Positions 50,934 to 60,815 of a stretch of 64,000 nucleotides of DNA are shown one piece after another. Both the position numbers and the translations under genes were made by a program. The DNA is taken from positions 62,001 to 126,000 of the forward strand of contig CALSNT010000011.1 in NCBI GenBank assembly GCA_943787785.1, given 5' to 3'. How positions within the stretch are numbered: position 1 is the stretch's first letter; each line of letters begins with the position of its first letter. Below the pieces are notes generated by a model. The model did not search any database. It was given only the letters and a program-made list of their open reading frames with translations, and was not told the origin of the DNA. Source of the DNA: an uncultured Paracoccaceae bacterium. Its GTDB lineage: Bacteria > Pseudomonadota > Alphaproteobacteria > Rhodobacterales > Rhodobacteraceae.

Positions 50934-51316
50934 CCCATCAGGCCTTCAACCAAGCCCACCACCGAAAACAGCGTCGTCGGACCCTCAATCAATATCCGGC
51001 GACCATCCGACAGCGAGATGTCCACGCGGCTCGCCGAAAGTGGATCATTCGACGCCGGGCCAGGGGCATTAATGGCAACCGGTAAGTCTGGCGAGTTCAA
51101 TGTGACTTCCAGAAATGGTGTTTCAATCGCCTTGTCGGTATCGTCCTCGTCCAGAGGCGCAAAGCGCGGGTCCTTCAGCCAAGTATGAATCATGTTCGCG
51201 TTCAGCGCATACCGCCGCGCCACCTGAGCCACTGAAACACCCGGTGCCATCGACTGCTGGCAGATCTCGCGCTTCTCGTCATCTGACCAAGTTCGCCGGT
51301 TCCGTCGCTTGCTCAT
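50930..51316 (-). CDS. IS66 accessory protein TnpA (HTH)
   Basis: 128 residues, beginning [20 protein letters not shown] with a helix-turn-helix ([23 protein letters not shown]). Typical IS66 OrfA. An 11-bp inverted repeat lies just upstream at 51327-51356. Confidence 0.92.
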   Translation of the reverse strand: MSKRRNRRTWSDDEKREICQQSMAPGVSVAQVARRYALNANMIHTWLKDPRFAPLDEDDTDKAIETPFLEVTLNSPDLPVAINAPGPASNDPLSASRVDISLSDGRRILIEGPTTLFSVVGLVEGLMG

Positions 51317-51326
51317 TACGTGCCTC

Positions 51327-51356
51327 TAAGTGTCCACCTATTTTAGTGGACACTTA
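51327..51356. repeat. Perfect 11-bp inverted repeat upstream of tnpA
   Basis: TAAGTGTCCAC (51327-51337) and GTGGACACTTA (51346-51356), 8 bp apart. It is 10 bp before the tnpA start inside the IS66 element, and could be an operator or an attenuating hairpin. Confidence 0.7.
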
Positions 51357-51402
51357 AATCACACGCCCCCGAGCCGTTAGGTGGGGTTCACCGGGCGCTC
51401 AC

Positions 51403-51678
51403 ATTATTGTTGGCAATATTTGATACCAACTCATCTATTTGGCTGCGTATCTTAGTTTACTGCCTGATTAGATTTTGGGGATTTGGGCTTAAGGTCCCAA
51501 ACCAGACCAAATACAACCTCGCAAATTTAGCAATGGCCTGCAGAAACACTGAGTTAAATTCATTATGAAAAGGCTGACCTACAGGCCACCTAGTTCTGTC
51601 TTTTTGCCCTCAATCTGCGGCATCAGATAAGTCCATATATTTGACTATTTCTTGCAGTCAGTTTTAATGAAATTAAGG
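51403..51678. other. AT-rich stretch after the autotransporter gene
   Basis: 276 bp, clearly more AT-rich than the core genome, no gene. It lies between the IS66 end and the 3' end of the autotransporter gene, and marks the foreign character of the segment that follows. Confidence 0.5.
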
Positions 51679-54600
51679 TTACCACTGGATTTGCATGCCT
51701 ACGTTGGCCGATAGCGCATTAGAGTTGGAGTTGTTAAGCGCTTGACGATAACCGACTTGACCATAAAGCTGTGTGGCGTTGTTCATTGTATATGAACCGC
51801 CAACACCAACCTCACCCCAAGTTGTATTGGTATCTTCAGAAAAGCTTTGGCCTGCTGCCTCCACAGTAGTTGAGCTCCCAAAGTCACGGATGATGCTCCC
51901 AGAGCTATAGAACGTGGACTGAGCGACCTGGTACTCGTAAGCAAGCCCAATACGGCCAGTTTTAGTCACGCTGGTTCCGAGATCCACAATTGTTCCAGCT
52001 GTATCAGTAAAGTTTGCGCCATTAACCCTGCCTAAAGTCAGCTGTGCTTGGGGAGTTAATGTAGACTGCCCATTGAGCTCAATTCTATGACCAACTTCCA
52101 TACTTAGCGCATAGGCTTTGGATGCCGCATCTTCGATCAATAATCCACCCGCGTCAGAAGATATCTCAGTTTTGAGCTGTGTCGTTTGTGCTTGTGTATC
52201 GACATAAGTACCCGAGTTTCCATACCAAGTGGCGCTTATTCCCGCACCAATCCCGGTTGTGCTTGCTATACTAACACCAGTTTCATCAGCGACTGATCCG
52301 TTTTGCGTTCCATATTGCGCATGAGCACCGATCACCCAACGCCCGCCGGTTCCTGGTTCAAGTTCAAAGTCAACACCAACGGCAATATTGCGGTTGGTAT
52401 ATTCAAGGTCGGTACCCGCTGAAGTCACCCGCTGAGCGCGTGTGCCCCCAATATTTAGCCAAAGGTTTGGCACTTGCTGCTCAACTGGATCAAGTGCCGA
52501 GAAGCTTAAACGTGTTGGAACATCAATACTTCCAACTTGACGCTGGCTCATGCGCTGGTTGAGCGAGGACATTTGGTTAAAGCCCCCAAGAATGGTTGGC
52601 GCGATCTTATAGGCCGCGCTAGTACTGTTGATGGTTCCAACGAGGTCAAAACTGCCTGCGTTATATTCGAGGTTATAAGTGTAGATGCCTCCCACGACAG
52701 ACCCCGAAAAGTTTGTTGCACTTGAGGTGCCTTGAACCGTCACCACATTGGCGATGGTATTATCGCTTCCAATGGTTGGCGTCGTGTTCGTAAAGGCGAT
52801 TTGTGTGGTTCCACTGGCATCACCAGAAATGTCGAGGGTGTCAGACGTTTGTGCTGCCGTATTGACGTCCATTGAAATCGTGCCGCCACCTGCAAAGTTT
52901 CCAGAAACGTTGACGACATCACCAACATCGCCATCTGCTAAGCGCAGCGTGCCGGTGTTGTTAAGGTTTCCGGTTAGCGTAAACGTCCCTGACGTAGCGT
53001 CAAAAATACCGCCTGTGCCTATACTTAAGGTGTTTACCGCAAGTAAATTGTTGCTAAACGACATTGTCGAGCCCGCGGTGATTTCGATACGTTCCCAATT
53101 AGAAATTATTGTGCTGTCTAGCGCTCCACTTGAACCTGCAAAGCTAAGGATGTCTGACGCGCCATCCCCCCCGTCAAAGCTTGTCACGCCGCTGAAGTCA
53201 CCACCTGCAAAGGTAAGGGTATCAACCCCGCCACCCAATGCAATGCTGCCGGTGACCAAGGCCCCGGTCTTAACTGTAACACTGGCATCGGCGTCTGTAT
53301 CAACGATGGCGTTACCAGAGGTTGCAGACACGTCGCTGCCGCTGTTCAGGGTGATCTGTACCGCCTGTTTACTAGGGCTATTTGTGTAAATGCCAGACCC
53401 TGAGCCACCTGTCGTAACACCATTTGTTGTTATGCTCGTCGTACCAGTGCCACCATACTGGTACGCATGGATGGCATCCACGCCGCCTGTCGTTTGTTCG
53501 GCGGTGATTGAAATATCAGTTCCAGAATAATTGTAGGCAAAAATGCCATGATACGTCGTGCCCGTTGTCGTGCCATTCGTTGTAATTGTAAGTGCACCCG
53601 AGCCATAATGATATGCACTGATGCCATTGTTTCCACTTGTCGTGCCATCGGTGACGATCGTTAAATCGGTTGATTGCGTAATATTATCATTAAAACTCAT
53701 AATCCTAACGTTTTGCGCGTTTATACCGGATCCCGAGCCACCGACCGTGTTGCCTGATGTGCGAATATCTATCTCTCCAGAGCCACGGTTGATTGCATAA
53801 ATTCCACTTAGACCGCCCTCTGTGTCTACAGCGGTAATTATTAAATTAGCCCCGCGGTCACTGTTGTTCCACGCTTCTATACCATTGCCGGTTGTTCCTT
53901 CAATCCGGTCGCGGGCCGTGATGCTGAGTGTACCAGATGCACTATTATCCGCGTATATACCAATTTTTCCCGCTTTTACATACTGCGCATCAATCGTTAA
54001 GCCTGAGGAATATTCGTTAGCATAAGCCGCAATGCCGTAACTCGTACTGTCATTAGCAGTTGTTGTTCTACCAGTAGTTGTTATGCTTAAAATTCCATGT
54101 CCTTCATTTTTTGCATAAATTCCAAAATCAGCGCCATAAGTTTCATTCGCGGTTATTGTTAAATCTCCGGTGGAGTCGGCTCCGTTCCACGCAAGTATTC
54201 CTGCATTATCGACGCCTTCAGTGTTTTGCGCACTTGTGACGCCTGATGCCGTTATGCTGAGCGCACCCGTGCCGTCGTTTGATGCGTATATACCAAATGC
54301 GCCACCTGTTATATTGCTAGCGTTGTTTATTGTATTCGTTATCGTCAGGGACGTTCCTTTTTCGTTCCACGCGTAGATCCCATACCGCTCGGTGCCCTCG
54401 ATCGCACCTGTAATATTGATAGTGAGAGCTTCCGTCCCTCTTTGACGCGCCCAAATACCATCTAGAGCGCCTGTCGTCGTCGACGCGGTGATGTTGAGGT
54501 TGGCACCACGGTTTGAATTCTGCGCATCAATGCCGCTTGCTGCATTTTTTCCGTAAGCTGTCGTGGCTCCAGTCGTGGTAATGGACATATCACCATAACC

Positions 54601-56301
54601 TTTTGCTCGTGCATAAATGCCGTAAAAAGCACCTGTGGTTATAGCTGAAACGATCGTAAAGTCAGTACCGGTAGCATTGTTCGTTGCGTGAATTCCTGTA
54701 TCGTACCGACCACTTATAGTACCGGTTGTCGTGATCGAGAGTTGGCCTTTGCCGCCATTTCCAGCCCGAATGCCTTGGTATCCCCCAATCACTGTATCCG
54801 CAACGATGACAAGGTCCACGCCATTAGGACTGTTACTCGCAGAAATACCGTAGTCATTTACCCCATTCCCGGTCGTAATGCCGCCTGCGTTTATATACAG
54901 ATTACCAGAACCAGCGTTATATCCTTCAATACCTGAGACAGTGCCTGTAGTATCATTAGTCGTGGTGATCGAAAGCCCCGTGCCATTGGTCGAGTTATTG
55001 GCATAAATACCGCTACCACCATTTCCATATGTCCGGCCGTTTGTTGTGATTGTTAATGCACCACTCCCGTCATTATTCGCATAAATACCATCAGTACCAC
55101 CCGACGTTACTGCGTTAGTTCCAACAGTCAGATATGTACCGGAAGCAGCGACAAAGGCCTGAATGCCTTCATCATTGACACCGGTTGTCGAGCCACCAGT
55201 TGTAATATGTAAGCCACCATCTCCCCAACTATTGGCTTCGATACCCTGCGTGTCTCCCAATACATCATTTGTATCTATCGATGCATTTGACGCGCCAGAA
55301 CCAATATAGGCATAAATTCCCTCTGATTTTTGGCTAATTACGCTTCCGGTGGTTGTTACGTCTGTAATCCCCAGGCCATATTGAGCAACATTTAACGCTC
55401 GAAACAAACCATAAACATTTTCAGAATATACGATTAAATCTTGACCATAATTTGTAGCTTTAATGCCACCTTCTCTCGTGCCGTCGGTTTCTAAGGTGGT
55501 AGTTATGCTCAGATCGCCCGATCCATCGTTTGTTGCAACGATGCCAGCGCCCCCACGAGTAGATCCGGAAGTAGTAATTGTTAGGTCTGTGCCGTCATTA
55601 TTTGCGGAAATACCTGTGGAAAAAGTAGACGTATTTGCCGCCGTAGTTCCCGTCGTTATTATTGCTAATGCGCCAGTTCCAAGGTTGTTTGCATTAATGC
55701 CAACAGAATTACCTGTAGTTCCTGCTGCGTTAATCGACAGGCTGGAGCCGCTGTTTGTCGCGTTAATACCGTAAACAGAAGACCCCGTAGTAGTGCTCTT
55801 TGTGGTAATACTCAGTGCACCAGATCCAGTATTAAGTGCCTCTATCCCCGAAAGGTCCCCAGTAATCGTTGCGTCAGTATTATTATTCAGAAACGTTATG
55901 CCTGCATCACCAGTAAGGTCTAACGCATTGCCAGCTGTCGTCGTGAAGGACGCGCCGGGATCAATGGTAACATCAAGCAAATTGCCTTCAGCTGACAAGC
56001 TCTGCGTCGTGGTCTCGGGAACAGAGCAGACAAAAACGCCATCGGGGGTTTCAACACAAGCTGCACTCGCGCTTCCCACTGTCACTAAAAGACCAGCCCC
56101 GCCCCAGGTTGCGGCAACCAGAGCCCGGTTTGTACCAATCGACAACGCCCGCCCCAATGCAATGGGAGAAACTGTGGCTACCAATTGCCCAAGGCTTGGC
56201 GAGAGGCTGGCGACTTTACCTTTCCACTTAGTAAGGCGGCCACCGCGCAGAACTTTTGTTCTCGAGACATCTTCTGAGGGCTTTTTTTTTAGGTTTGCCA
56301 T
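51679..56301 (-). CDS. Giant repetitive classical autotransporter (adhesin-like)
   Basis: 1540 residues. A long basic N-terminal signal region ends near SVGSASA (about residue 80). The passenger from about 115 to 1090 consists of about 32 units of 24-32 residues with core GIxAxNxGxGxLxITTxGxTTG; two subtypes alternate, as expected for a beta-helix. A linker with GSIALGGGVDTLTFAGGD (in part) follows. The C-terminal 280 residues form an autotransporter barrel (LWLNIGGTRAQRV, then VGMQIQW at the end). Proteins like this are exported by type V secretion and often mediate adhesion. It follows the TIGR03032-like gene with no gap. The base composition is AT-richer than the core, pointing to transfer. 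Confidence 0.88.
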   Translation of the reverse strand: MANLKKKPSEDVSRTKVLRGGRLTKWKGKVASLSPSLGQLVATVSPIALGRALSIGTNRALVAATWGGAGLLVTVGSASAACVETPDGVFVCSVPETTTQSLSAEGNLLDVTIDPGASFTTTAGNALDLTGDAGITFLNNNTDATITGDLSGIEALNTGSGALSITTKSTTTGSSVYGINATNSGSSLSINAAGTTGNSVGINANNLGTGALAIITTGTTAANTSTFSTGISANNDGTDLTITTSGSTRGGAGIVATNDGSGDLSITTTLETDGTREGGIKATNYGQDLIVYSENVYGLFRALNVAQYGLGITDVTTTGSVISQKSEGIYAYIGSGASNASIDTNDVLGDTQGIEANSWGDGGLHITTGGSTTGVNDEGIQAFVAASGTYLTVGTNAVTSGGTDGIYANNDGSGALTITTNGRTYGNGGSGIYANNSTNGTGLSITTTNDTTGTVSGIEGYNAGSGNLYINAGGITTGNGVNDYGISASNSPNGVDLVIVADTVIGGYQGIRAGNGGKGQLSITTTGTISGRYDTGIHATNNATGTDFTIVSAITTGAFYGIYARAKGYGDMSITTTGATTAYGKNAASGIDAQNSNRGANLNITASTTTGALDGIWARQRGTEALTINITGAIEGTERYGIYAWNEKGTSLTITNTINNASNITGGAFGIYASNDGTGALSITASGVTSAQNTEGVDNAGILAWNGADSTGDLTITANETYGADFGIYAKNEGHGILSITTTGRTTTANDSTSYGIAAYANEYSSGLTIDAQYVKAGKIGIYADNSASGTLSITARDRIEGTTGNGIEAWNNSDRGANLIITAVDTEGGLSGIYAINRGSGEIDIRTSGNTVGGSGSGINAQNVRIMSFNDNITQSTDLTIVTDGTTSGNNGISAYHYGSGALTITTNGTTTGTTYHGIFAYNYSGTDISITAEQTTGGVDAIHAYQYGGTGTTSITTNGVTTGGSGSGIYTNSPSKQAVQITLNSGSDVSATSGNAIVDTDADASVTVKTGALVTGSIALGGGVDTLTFAGGDFSGVTSFDGGDGASDILSFAGSSGALDSTIISNWERIEITAGSTMSFSNNLLAVNTLSIGTGGIFDATSGTFTLTGNLNNTGTLRLADGDVGDVVNVSGNFAGGGTISMDVNTAAQTSDTLDISGDASGTTQIAFTNTTPTIGSDNTIANVVTVQGTSSATNFSGSVVGGIYTYNLEYNAGSFDLVGTINSTSAAYKIAPTILGGFNQMSSLNQRMSQRQVGSIDVPTRLSFSALDPVEQQVPNLWLNIGGTRAQRVTSAGTDLEYTNRNIAVGVDFELEPGTGGRWVIGAHAQYGTQNGSVADETGVSIASTTGIGAGISATWYGNSGTYVDTQAQTTQLKTEISSDAGGLLIEDAASKAYALSMEVGHRIELNGQSTLTPQAQLTLGRVNGANFTDTAGTIVDLGTSVTKTGRIGLAYEYQVAQSTFYSSGSIIRDFGSSTTVEAAGQSFSEDTNTTWGEVGVGGSYTMNNATQLYGQVGYRQALNNSNSNALSANVGMQIQW

Positions 56302-57480
56302 TTATAGCGCCTCACTTTGATTAGATATCTGTCTTGATAAGTTTTCGGGTGCGCCTGTAGGAAAGTTGGCGCCCTCAAGCGCGGTCGTTTTGTCAAATGT
56401 GACCAAGTTTGAGGCCTCGGGCGAGCCTGGGCTCACAGCCATCGGCGTTTTGATGCCAGGCAGGACTTCCACGTCGTAAAGCTCGGTTACGGAACCATCG
56501 ATCCGGAACCAATCCACACAGGTGCCCTTGACCAAATCGATGATTTGAAGCCCGCACCACGGCTCGCTATCCGCATCCTTGAGTTTTTGATCTAGCGGCA
56601 GCCCCTCAAACCGCTTGTAACGCGGCTTTGAAAGGCCAACGAACGCGTAGCCTTTGTGAAACGCGAGACCGCGAAGGAAGCCAGGACAGAAGACACAGGG
56701 TTCAAAAAAACCCATGCCACTCTCAATGCCCTTAATGACACCAAGTTCCCCTGTACCGGAATTGAGCACCCACAACTGGTCGTCGTGCCAACGCGGCGAG
56801 TGAGGCATGGAGAGACCTTCGCACACGATCTCATCACGCGTGACGTCAATCACAACACCGCCACCATTTCGGCGATCACGCCACCCATCTATTGTGTTTG
56901 ATTTCGATACTGCCGTAACAAATGCTGGTGCGCCATCGCGCATTGCCATGCCGTTTAAATGACAGCGATCTTCATCAATCAGGGTGTCGATGAATGGTGG
57001 TCGCCACACCTCTTCGAAGCTATGGCGTTCAGATGTGGTCGCAACACAATTAAACCGCGTATTTACAAAGATGGGTGCGCCACTTTTATCAATGCCAACA
57101 TCATGCGCATCGAGCATCCCAGTCACATGAACACGGCGAGGCATTAAGCAGGCGTCAAATGTATTGTTGATCTGCTCATGCGCCGCAAGAACATCTCGGA
57201 ATTGAATAATTTGTGAGCCCGCCGCGAGTGTCAGGCCACTAGCACCATTGTATGACAGCCCCATGGGTTTGGGCATTGCCGCTTGGTGTAAGTGGAGCCC
57301 ACCATTTGGGTGGCGTCCCAGGTTATACAAAAAACCAGATTGATATGAGGAAATAGCAACCGAGCAGTCAAGCTGCGCCAGTCGCTTTGCCAGGCCTCCT
57401 GATTGAGAATAATCGACCTTTGTTGCCTGTTCGACGCTAGGCTCGACAGCATCGTTGTTGTAATTATCAGACTTGTTCAT
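56302..57480 (-). CDS. TIGR03032-like cytosolic beta-propeller-type protein
   Basis: 392 residues, no signal peptide. The pattern LAQLDCSVAISSYQSGFLYNL in parts, RVHVTGMLDAHDVGI, NTRFNCVATTS, GMAMRDGAPAFVTAV, GLSMPHSPRWHDDQLWVLNSGTGEL and GFLRGLAFHKGYAFVGLSKPR matches TIGR03032, a family of unknown function with propeller-like repeats. The gene directly abuts the autotransporter start and overlaps the HyuA fragment by 4 bp, so the three are one operon. A role in making or modifying the adhesin is a guess from context. Confidence 0.82.
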   Translation of the reverse strand: MNKSDNYNNDAVEPSVEQATKVDYSQSGGLAKRLAQLDCSVAISSYQSGFLYNLGRHPNGGLHLHQAAMPKPMGLSYNGASGLTLAAGSQIIQFRDVLAAHEQINNTFDACLMPRRVHVTGMLDAHDVGIDKSGAPIFVNTRFNCVATTSERHSFEEVWRPPFIDTLIDEDRCHLNGMAMRDGAPAFVTAVSKSNTIDGWRDRRNGGGVVIDVTRDEIVCEGLSMPHSPRWHDDQLWVLNSGTGELGVIKGIESGMGFFEPCVFCPGFLRGLAFHKGYAFVGLSKPRYKRFEGLPLDQKLKDADSEPWCGLQIIDLVKGTCVDWFRIDGSVTELYDVEVLPGIKTPMAVSPGSPEASNLVTFDKTTALEGANFPTGAPENLSRQISNQSEAL

Positions 57481-58349
57481 GTTGCTTGGATCTCGCTCCG
57501 CTCACTTTGCGCTCCGTCGATCTCAACAGTGCTGAGCGAAAGTTTCACCCCACGCGAGGGTTTTGGTAATACTATGGGCGTGATATCTGAAACGCGGCGC
57601 AGCGCGCTTGGCTGCGAGGACACCTCAACCGCCCAGTTTAAGATCTCGATCGTCATACCCGGAACAGCACGGCTAAACTGCCGGCTGTATTCCACCTCAA
57701 ACGCGTTTCGCAAAGCAGGAATGTCCGCCTGAGTGAGTGCGCGGTTCGGCAACGCGACTTCGATCTCGTGACCCTGGCCATGATAGCGCATAAAGCCGAC
57801 GCGCCGTCGGGTGAGCGGCCCATCAGGCACACCAGCGCGCACCACAGACTCGGCGTCATTGATCATACCATCAAAGAAGGCGTTGAGCCCATTGAGATCA
57901 ACCGTTGTCAGCGTGTCATAGCGCGAACGAACGATCTCGAAAGAAACCGGCGCAAACAGAAACCCTATAGAAGAGCCAACCCCCGGATCCCTCGGGATCA
58001 GGATGCGATCAACCTGCGCTCGCCGTGCAACCCGCGTCGCGTGCAAAGGGCCGTTGCCTCCAAAGGCGATCATCAGTCGCGTGCTCAGATCTTTACCCGA
58101 CTCAACCGCGTGCATACGCCCGGCACCCGCCATGTTTTCATCGACAATCTCGCTAATCCCGTGCGCCACCTGTGCGGCGTTCAGGCCCATCGGCGCGCCA
58201 AGTTCTGTCGCCAGCGCTTTTTCCGCTGCCTGCACATCGATCTCAAGCCGCCCTTCGGCAAACAAGGCCGGGTCAATTAACCCTTGCATCACATCCGCGT
58301 CTGTTACTGTCGCACGTCGACCCAAATTTGCGATGATGCACAGCGCCAT
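57477..58349 (-). pseudogene. Hydantoinase A/oxoprolinase (HyuA) family, internal fragment
   Basis: 290 residues that match the middle to late part of HyuA: RRATVTDADVMQGLIDPALF, then MIAFGGNGPLHATRVAR and RDPGVGSSIGFLFAP. Full-length proteins have about 690 residues, so the ATP-binding N-terminal half is missing, and the last 60-80 residues also look atypical. The IS21 element starts 67 bp upstream. Its stop overlaps the TIGR03032 start (ATGA), which keeps translation coupled even though the enzyme is probably inactive. It could instead be a separately evolved short form. Confidence 0.7.
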
Positions 58350-58554
58350 TGTCGGCAGCTCTCATTTGTTTCCCTATTCGAAACGTTGCACGATCAAAGA
58401 CAGCTGAGTCAACACATGTCAACGGCGGCATAAAACCCGGCCACTGGGGCGGAGCAAAAGCCGGCCATTTTGGGGTGTGCGCCTTGGAGCGTGAGGCCCT
58501 CAGGTAGCGAGCACGTTCCAAGGCGCATTGGCCGTCAGGCCAACCTGATGGTGA

Positions 58555-59313
58555 TTAGTTTTTGGCGCGTCGTGATTTGCTCTGGTTGAGGCGGTAGCTT
58601 TCGCCGTTCATTTCCAGAATGTTCACATGATGGGTCAGGCGATCCAGCAGGGCACCTGTGAGGCGTTCGGTCCCGAATGTGTCGGTCCATTCTTCGAACG
58701 GCAGGTTGCTAGTAATCAGGGTTGAGCCGCGTTCGTAACGCTGTGAGATCAGCTCGAACAATAGTTCAGCGCCGGTTTTGCTGAGGGGCACGAAGCCCAG
58801 CTCGTCGATGATCAGCAGTTTGACTTTGGCCAGTTGTCGCTGCAGGCGCAGCAAGCGCTTCTCGTCTCTGGATTCCATCAGTTCATTGACCAACGCCGCT
58901 GCTGTTACAAACGCCACCGGCAGCCCTTTTTGACACGCTGCAAGGCCCAGCCCGAGCGCGACATGGGTTTTGCCGGTGCCGGACGGGCCGAGCGCGATGA
59001 CGTTCTCCTGGCGCTCGATCCAATCACAGCGCGCCAATTCCAGAACCATCATCTTGTTCAGCGATGGGATCGCCTTGAAGTCGAAGCTGTCCAGGCTTTT
59101 GACCGCCGGGAACTTCGCCGACTTGATCCTGCGTTCGACCATGCGTCGTTCGCGGTCGATCAGTTCCAACTCGGTCAGCCGGGCCAGATAGCGGACATGG
59201 TCCACGCCCTCTGCGGCGCAGATACGCGCTTGCTTGTCGTGCTCACGCAGGAATGTGGGCAACCGCAGGGTTTTGAGGTGATGGGCCAGAAGCAGTTCAG
59301 GAGCCTCGGTCAT
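58555..59313 (-). CDS. IS21 helper ATPase IstB
   Basis: 252 residues, DnaC/DnaA-like AAA+. Walker A is GPSGTGKTHVALGLG and Walker B LLIIDELGFVPLS; VLEMNGESYRLNQSK is the usual C-terminus. It loads target DNA for IstA. It overlaps istA by 4 bp. Confidence 0.95.
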   Translation of the reverse strand: MTEAPELLLAHHLKTLRLPTFLREHDKQARICAAEGVDHVRYLARLTELELIDRERRMVERRIKSAKFPAVKSLDSFDFKAIPSLNKMMVLELARCDWIERQENVIALGPSGTGKTHVALGLGLAACQKGLPVAFVTAAALVNELMESRDEKRLLRLQRQLAKVKLLIIDELGFVPLSKTGAELLFELISQRYERGSTLITSNLPFEEWTDTFGTERLTGALLDRLTHHVNILEMNGESYRLNQSKSRRAKN

Positions 59314-60815
59314 GCGCCACCGCCTGTCAGCAGGCTCATGTAGGTGGCTGCAGACGTTGTGGCGACATTGGTTCTGGGCAGAAAGGGATAGACATCCAGA
59401 TCCAGCCGCGGCGGTCGGCGCTCAACACGGCAGAGAAGCAGATGCTTGATCGCGTCGAAGCTGACCGCTCTCATCAGCAGTGCGTCTTTGATCGCCAGAT
59501 GCAGCACCGCCAGATCAAAGCGTTCCAACAGGCGAAGAACCTGCACATACTCCCGCTTCCCGGTCTTGCCTTGCCGGGCCTCCAAGAGCCGCTGGAGCGT
59601 GGCGAAGGCTTCTGGCAGCTCCCAGCCCTGCAAGGGCGCTGCCTGATCAAAGGACATGATCTTGCGCTCGATCAGGCGCAGGTAATGCACCGGGTCAAAC
59701 ACCATATCGCCTGAGTCATAGGAGCGGGGATGGTCTGCGATGATCTCTGCCGCGCAGCCAATCACGACGCGGTCAACGAAGCCTTTGATCCAAACCTCCC
59801 GGTGGCCATAGGCAACAGGGACTGAGTAATCGTTGCCCCGGTAGCGCACCTGGGATGTTGATGTGACTTGGCCACTTTGGAGATCACAGGCTTCAAAGGG
59901 CGCGGCGGGCAAAGGACGCATGGCCGCCAGATCAGCCTCCAGCCGTTCGCCGATACTGACCTTGTGACCGCGCAGCATGTCGGCCTGCCGTTTGCGGCAT
60001 TGTTCTTCAAGGTAGTCGTTGAACGCATCCCAATGGGCAAAGCGCGGGATCGGCACCATGAAGTTGCGCCGCCCGTACCCAACAAGGCCTTCGACTTTGC
60101 CCTTATCATTGCCCTTGCCGGGACGGCCATAACGGTCACCGATCACATAATGAGAGAGCATCGCGCTGAACCGCTGGGTTCTCTGGCGGGTGTCATCCGG
60201 CATGATCTTCGCCACAAGGCAGCGATCATTGTCGTAAAGGACAGAGCGCGGCACCGCGCCAAAAAAGCCAAAGGCATGTACGTGCCCGTCCAGCCAGGCT
60301 TCGGTGTTCGCCGCAGGATACGCGCGGATGTAGCAGGCATCACTGTGGGGCAAATCAAGCGCAAAGAAGAACGCCTTTTGCTCGACACCGCCGATCACAA
60401 CCAGCGCTTCGCCAAAGTCGGCCTGGGCGTGTCCAGGCGGATGGCTCAGCGGAACAAACATCTCCTTGCCGGAGCGCTTCCTGGATCGGACGTAGTCTTT
60501 GACAATCGTGTAACCGCCACCGAACCCACACTCGTCACGTAGCCGTTCAAAGATCCGCTTGGCCGTATGGCGCTGCTTGCGGGGACGGGTCTTGTCTTCC
60601 GCAAGCCATTGGTCGATCTGACCCGTATAAGGATCAAGCCTGGGACGCCTGATCGGCGCCGTTCGCCGATATCCGGGCGGCTCAGAATACGCCAACATCT
60701 TCGAAACACTGTCCCGGCTGATCCCAAAATCCCGGGCAATCCGGCGCCCGCTCAACCCTTCCTCAAAGTGAGCGTGACGCACCTTCAAATACAAATCCAC
60801 GGTGAATATCCCCAA
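59310..60815 (-). CDS. IS21 transposase IstA
   Basis: Up to 501 residues. An N-terminal HTH (LSGRRIARDFGISRDSVSKML) and DDE core with AQADFGEALV and DNDRCLVAK, and GKVEGLVGYGRRNF carrying the Glu. The outermost start is TTG 60815; GTG 60800 gives the more usual beginning MDLYLKVRHAHF. Intact, so the element could still move. Outward promoters in IS21 elements can drive neighbouring genes, here the adhesin operon. Confidence 0.94.
   Translation of the reverse strand: MGIFTVDLYLKVRHAHFEEGLSGRRIARDFGISRDSVSKMLAYSEPPGYRRTAPIRRPRLDPYTGQIDQWLAEDKTRPRKQRHTAKRIFERLRDECGFGGGYTIVKDYVRSRKRSGKEMFVPLSHPPGHAQADFGEALVVIGGVEQKAFFFALDLPHSDACYIRAYPAANTEAWLDGHVHAFGFFGAVPRSVLYDNDRCLVAKIMPDDTRQRTQRFSAMLSHYVIGDRYGRPGKGNDKGKVEGLVGYGRRNFMVPIPRFAHWDAFNDYLEEQCRKRQADMLRGHKVSIGERLEADLAAMRPLPAAPFEACDLQSGQVTSTSQVRYRGNDYSVPVAYGHREVWIKGFVDRVVIGCAAEIIADHPRSYDSGDMVFDPVHYLRLIERKIMSFDQAAPLQGWELPEAFATLQRLLEARQGKTGKREYVQVLRLLERFDLAVLHLAIKDALLMRAVSFDAIKHLLLCRVERRPPRLDLDVYPFLPRTNVATTSAATYMSLLTGGGA

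Larger units (their letters stand above)
50282..51402 (-). mobile_element. Partial IS66-family element
   Basis: The minus strand carries tnpA, tnpB and the start of tnpC in standard order. The tnpA-side end is at 51385-51402, where GTGAGCGCCCGGTGAACC (read on the minus strand) matches IS66 terminal repeats. The other end and most of tnpC are absent; the border at about 50282 falls inside the recombinase gene without a terminal repeat, so it is a deletion junction. Confidence 0.85.

Noticed and set aside
52900-55950. A CRISPR array or tandem DNA repeat
   Set aside because: The periodicity is at the protein level in one long frame; the DNA units differ in length and sequence, with no identical direct repeats and spacers.
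58273-58521. An 82-codon minus-strand frame spanning the IS21 left end and hyuA
   Set aside because: It crosses the IS border and overlaps the HyuA fragment in another phase, so it cannot be an inherited gene.
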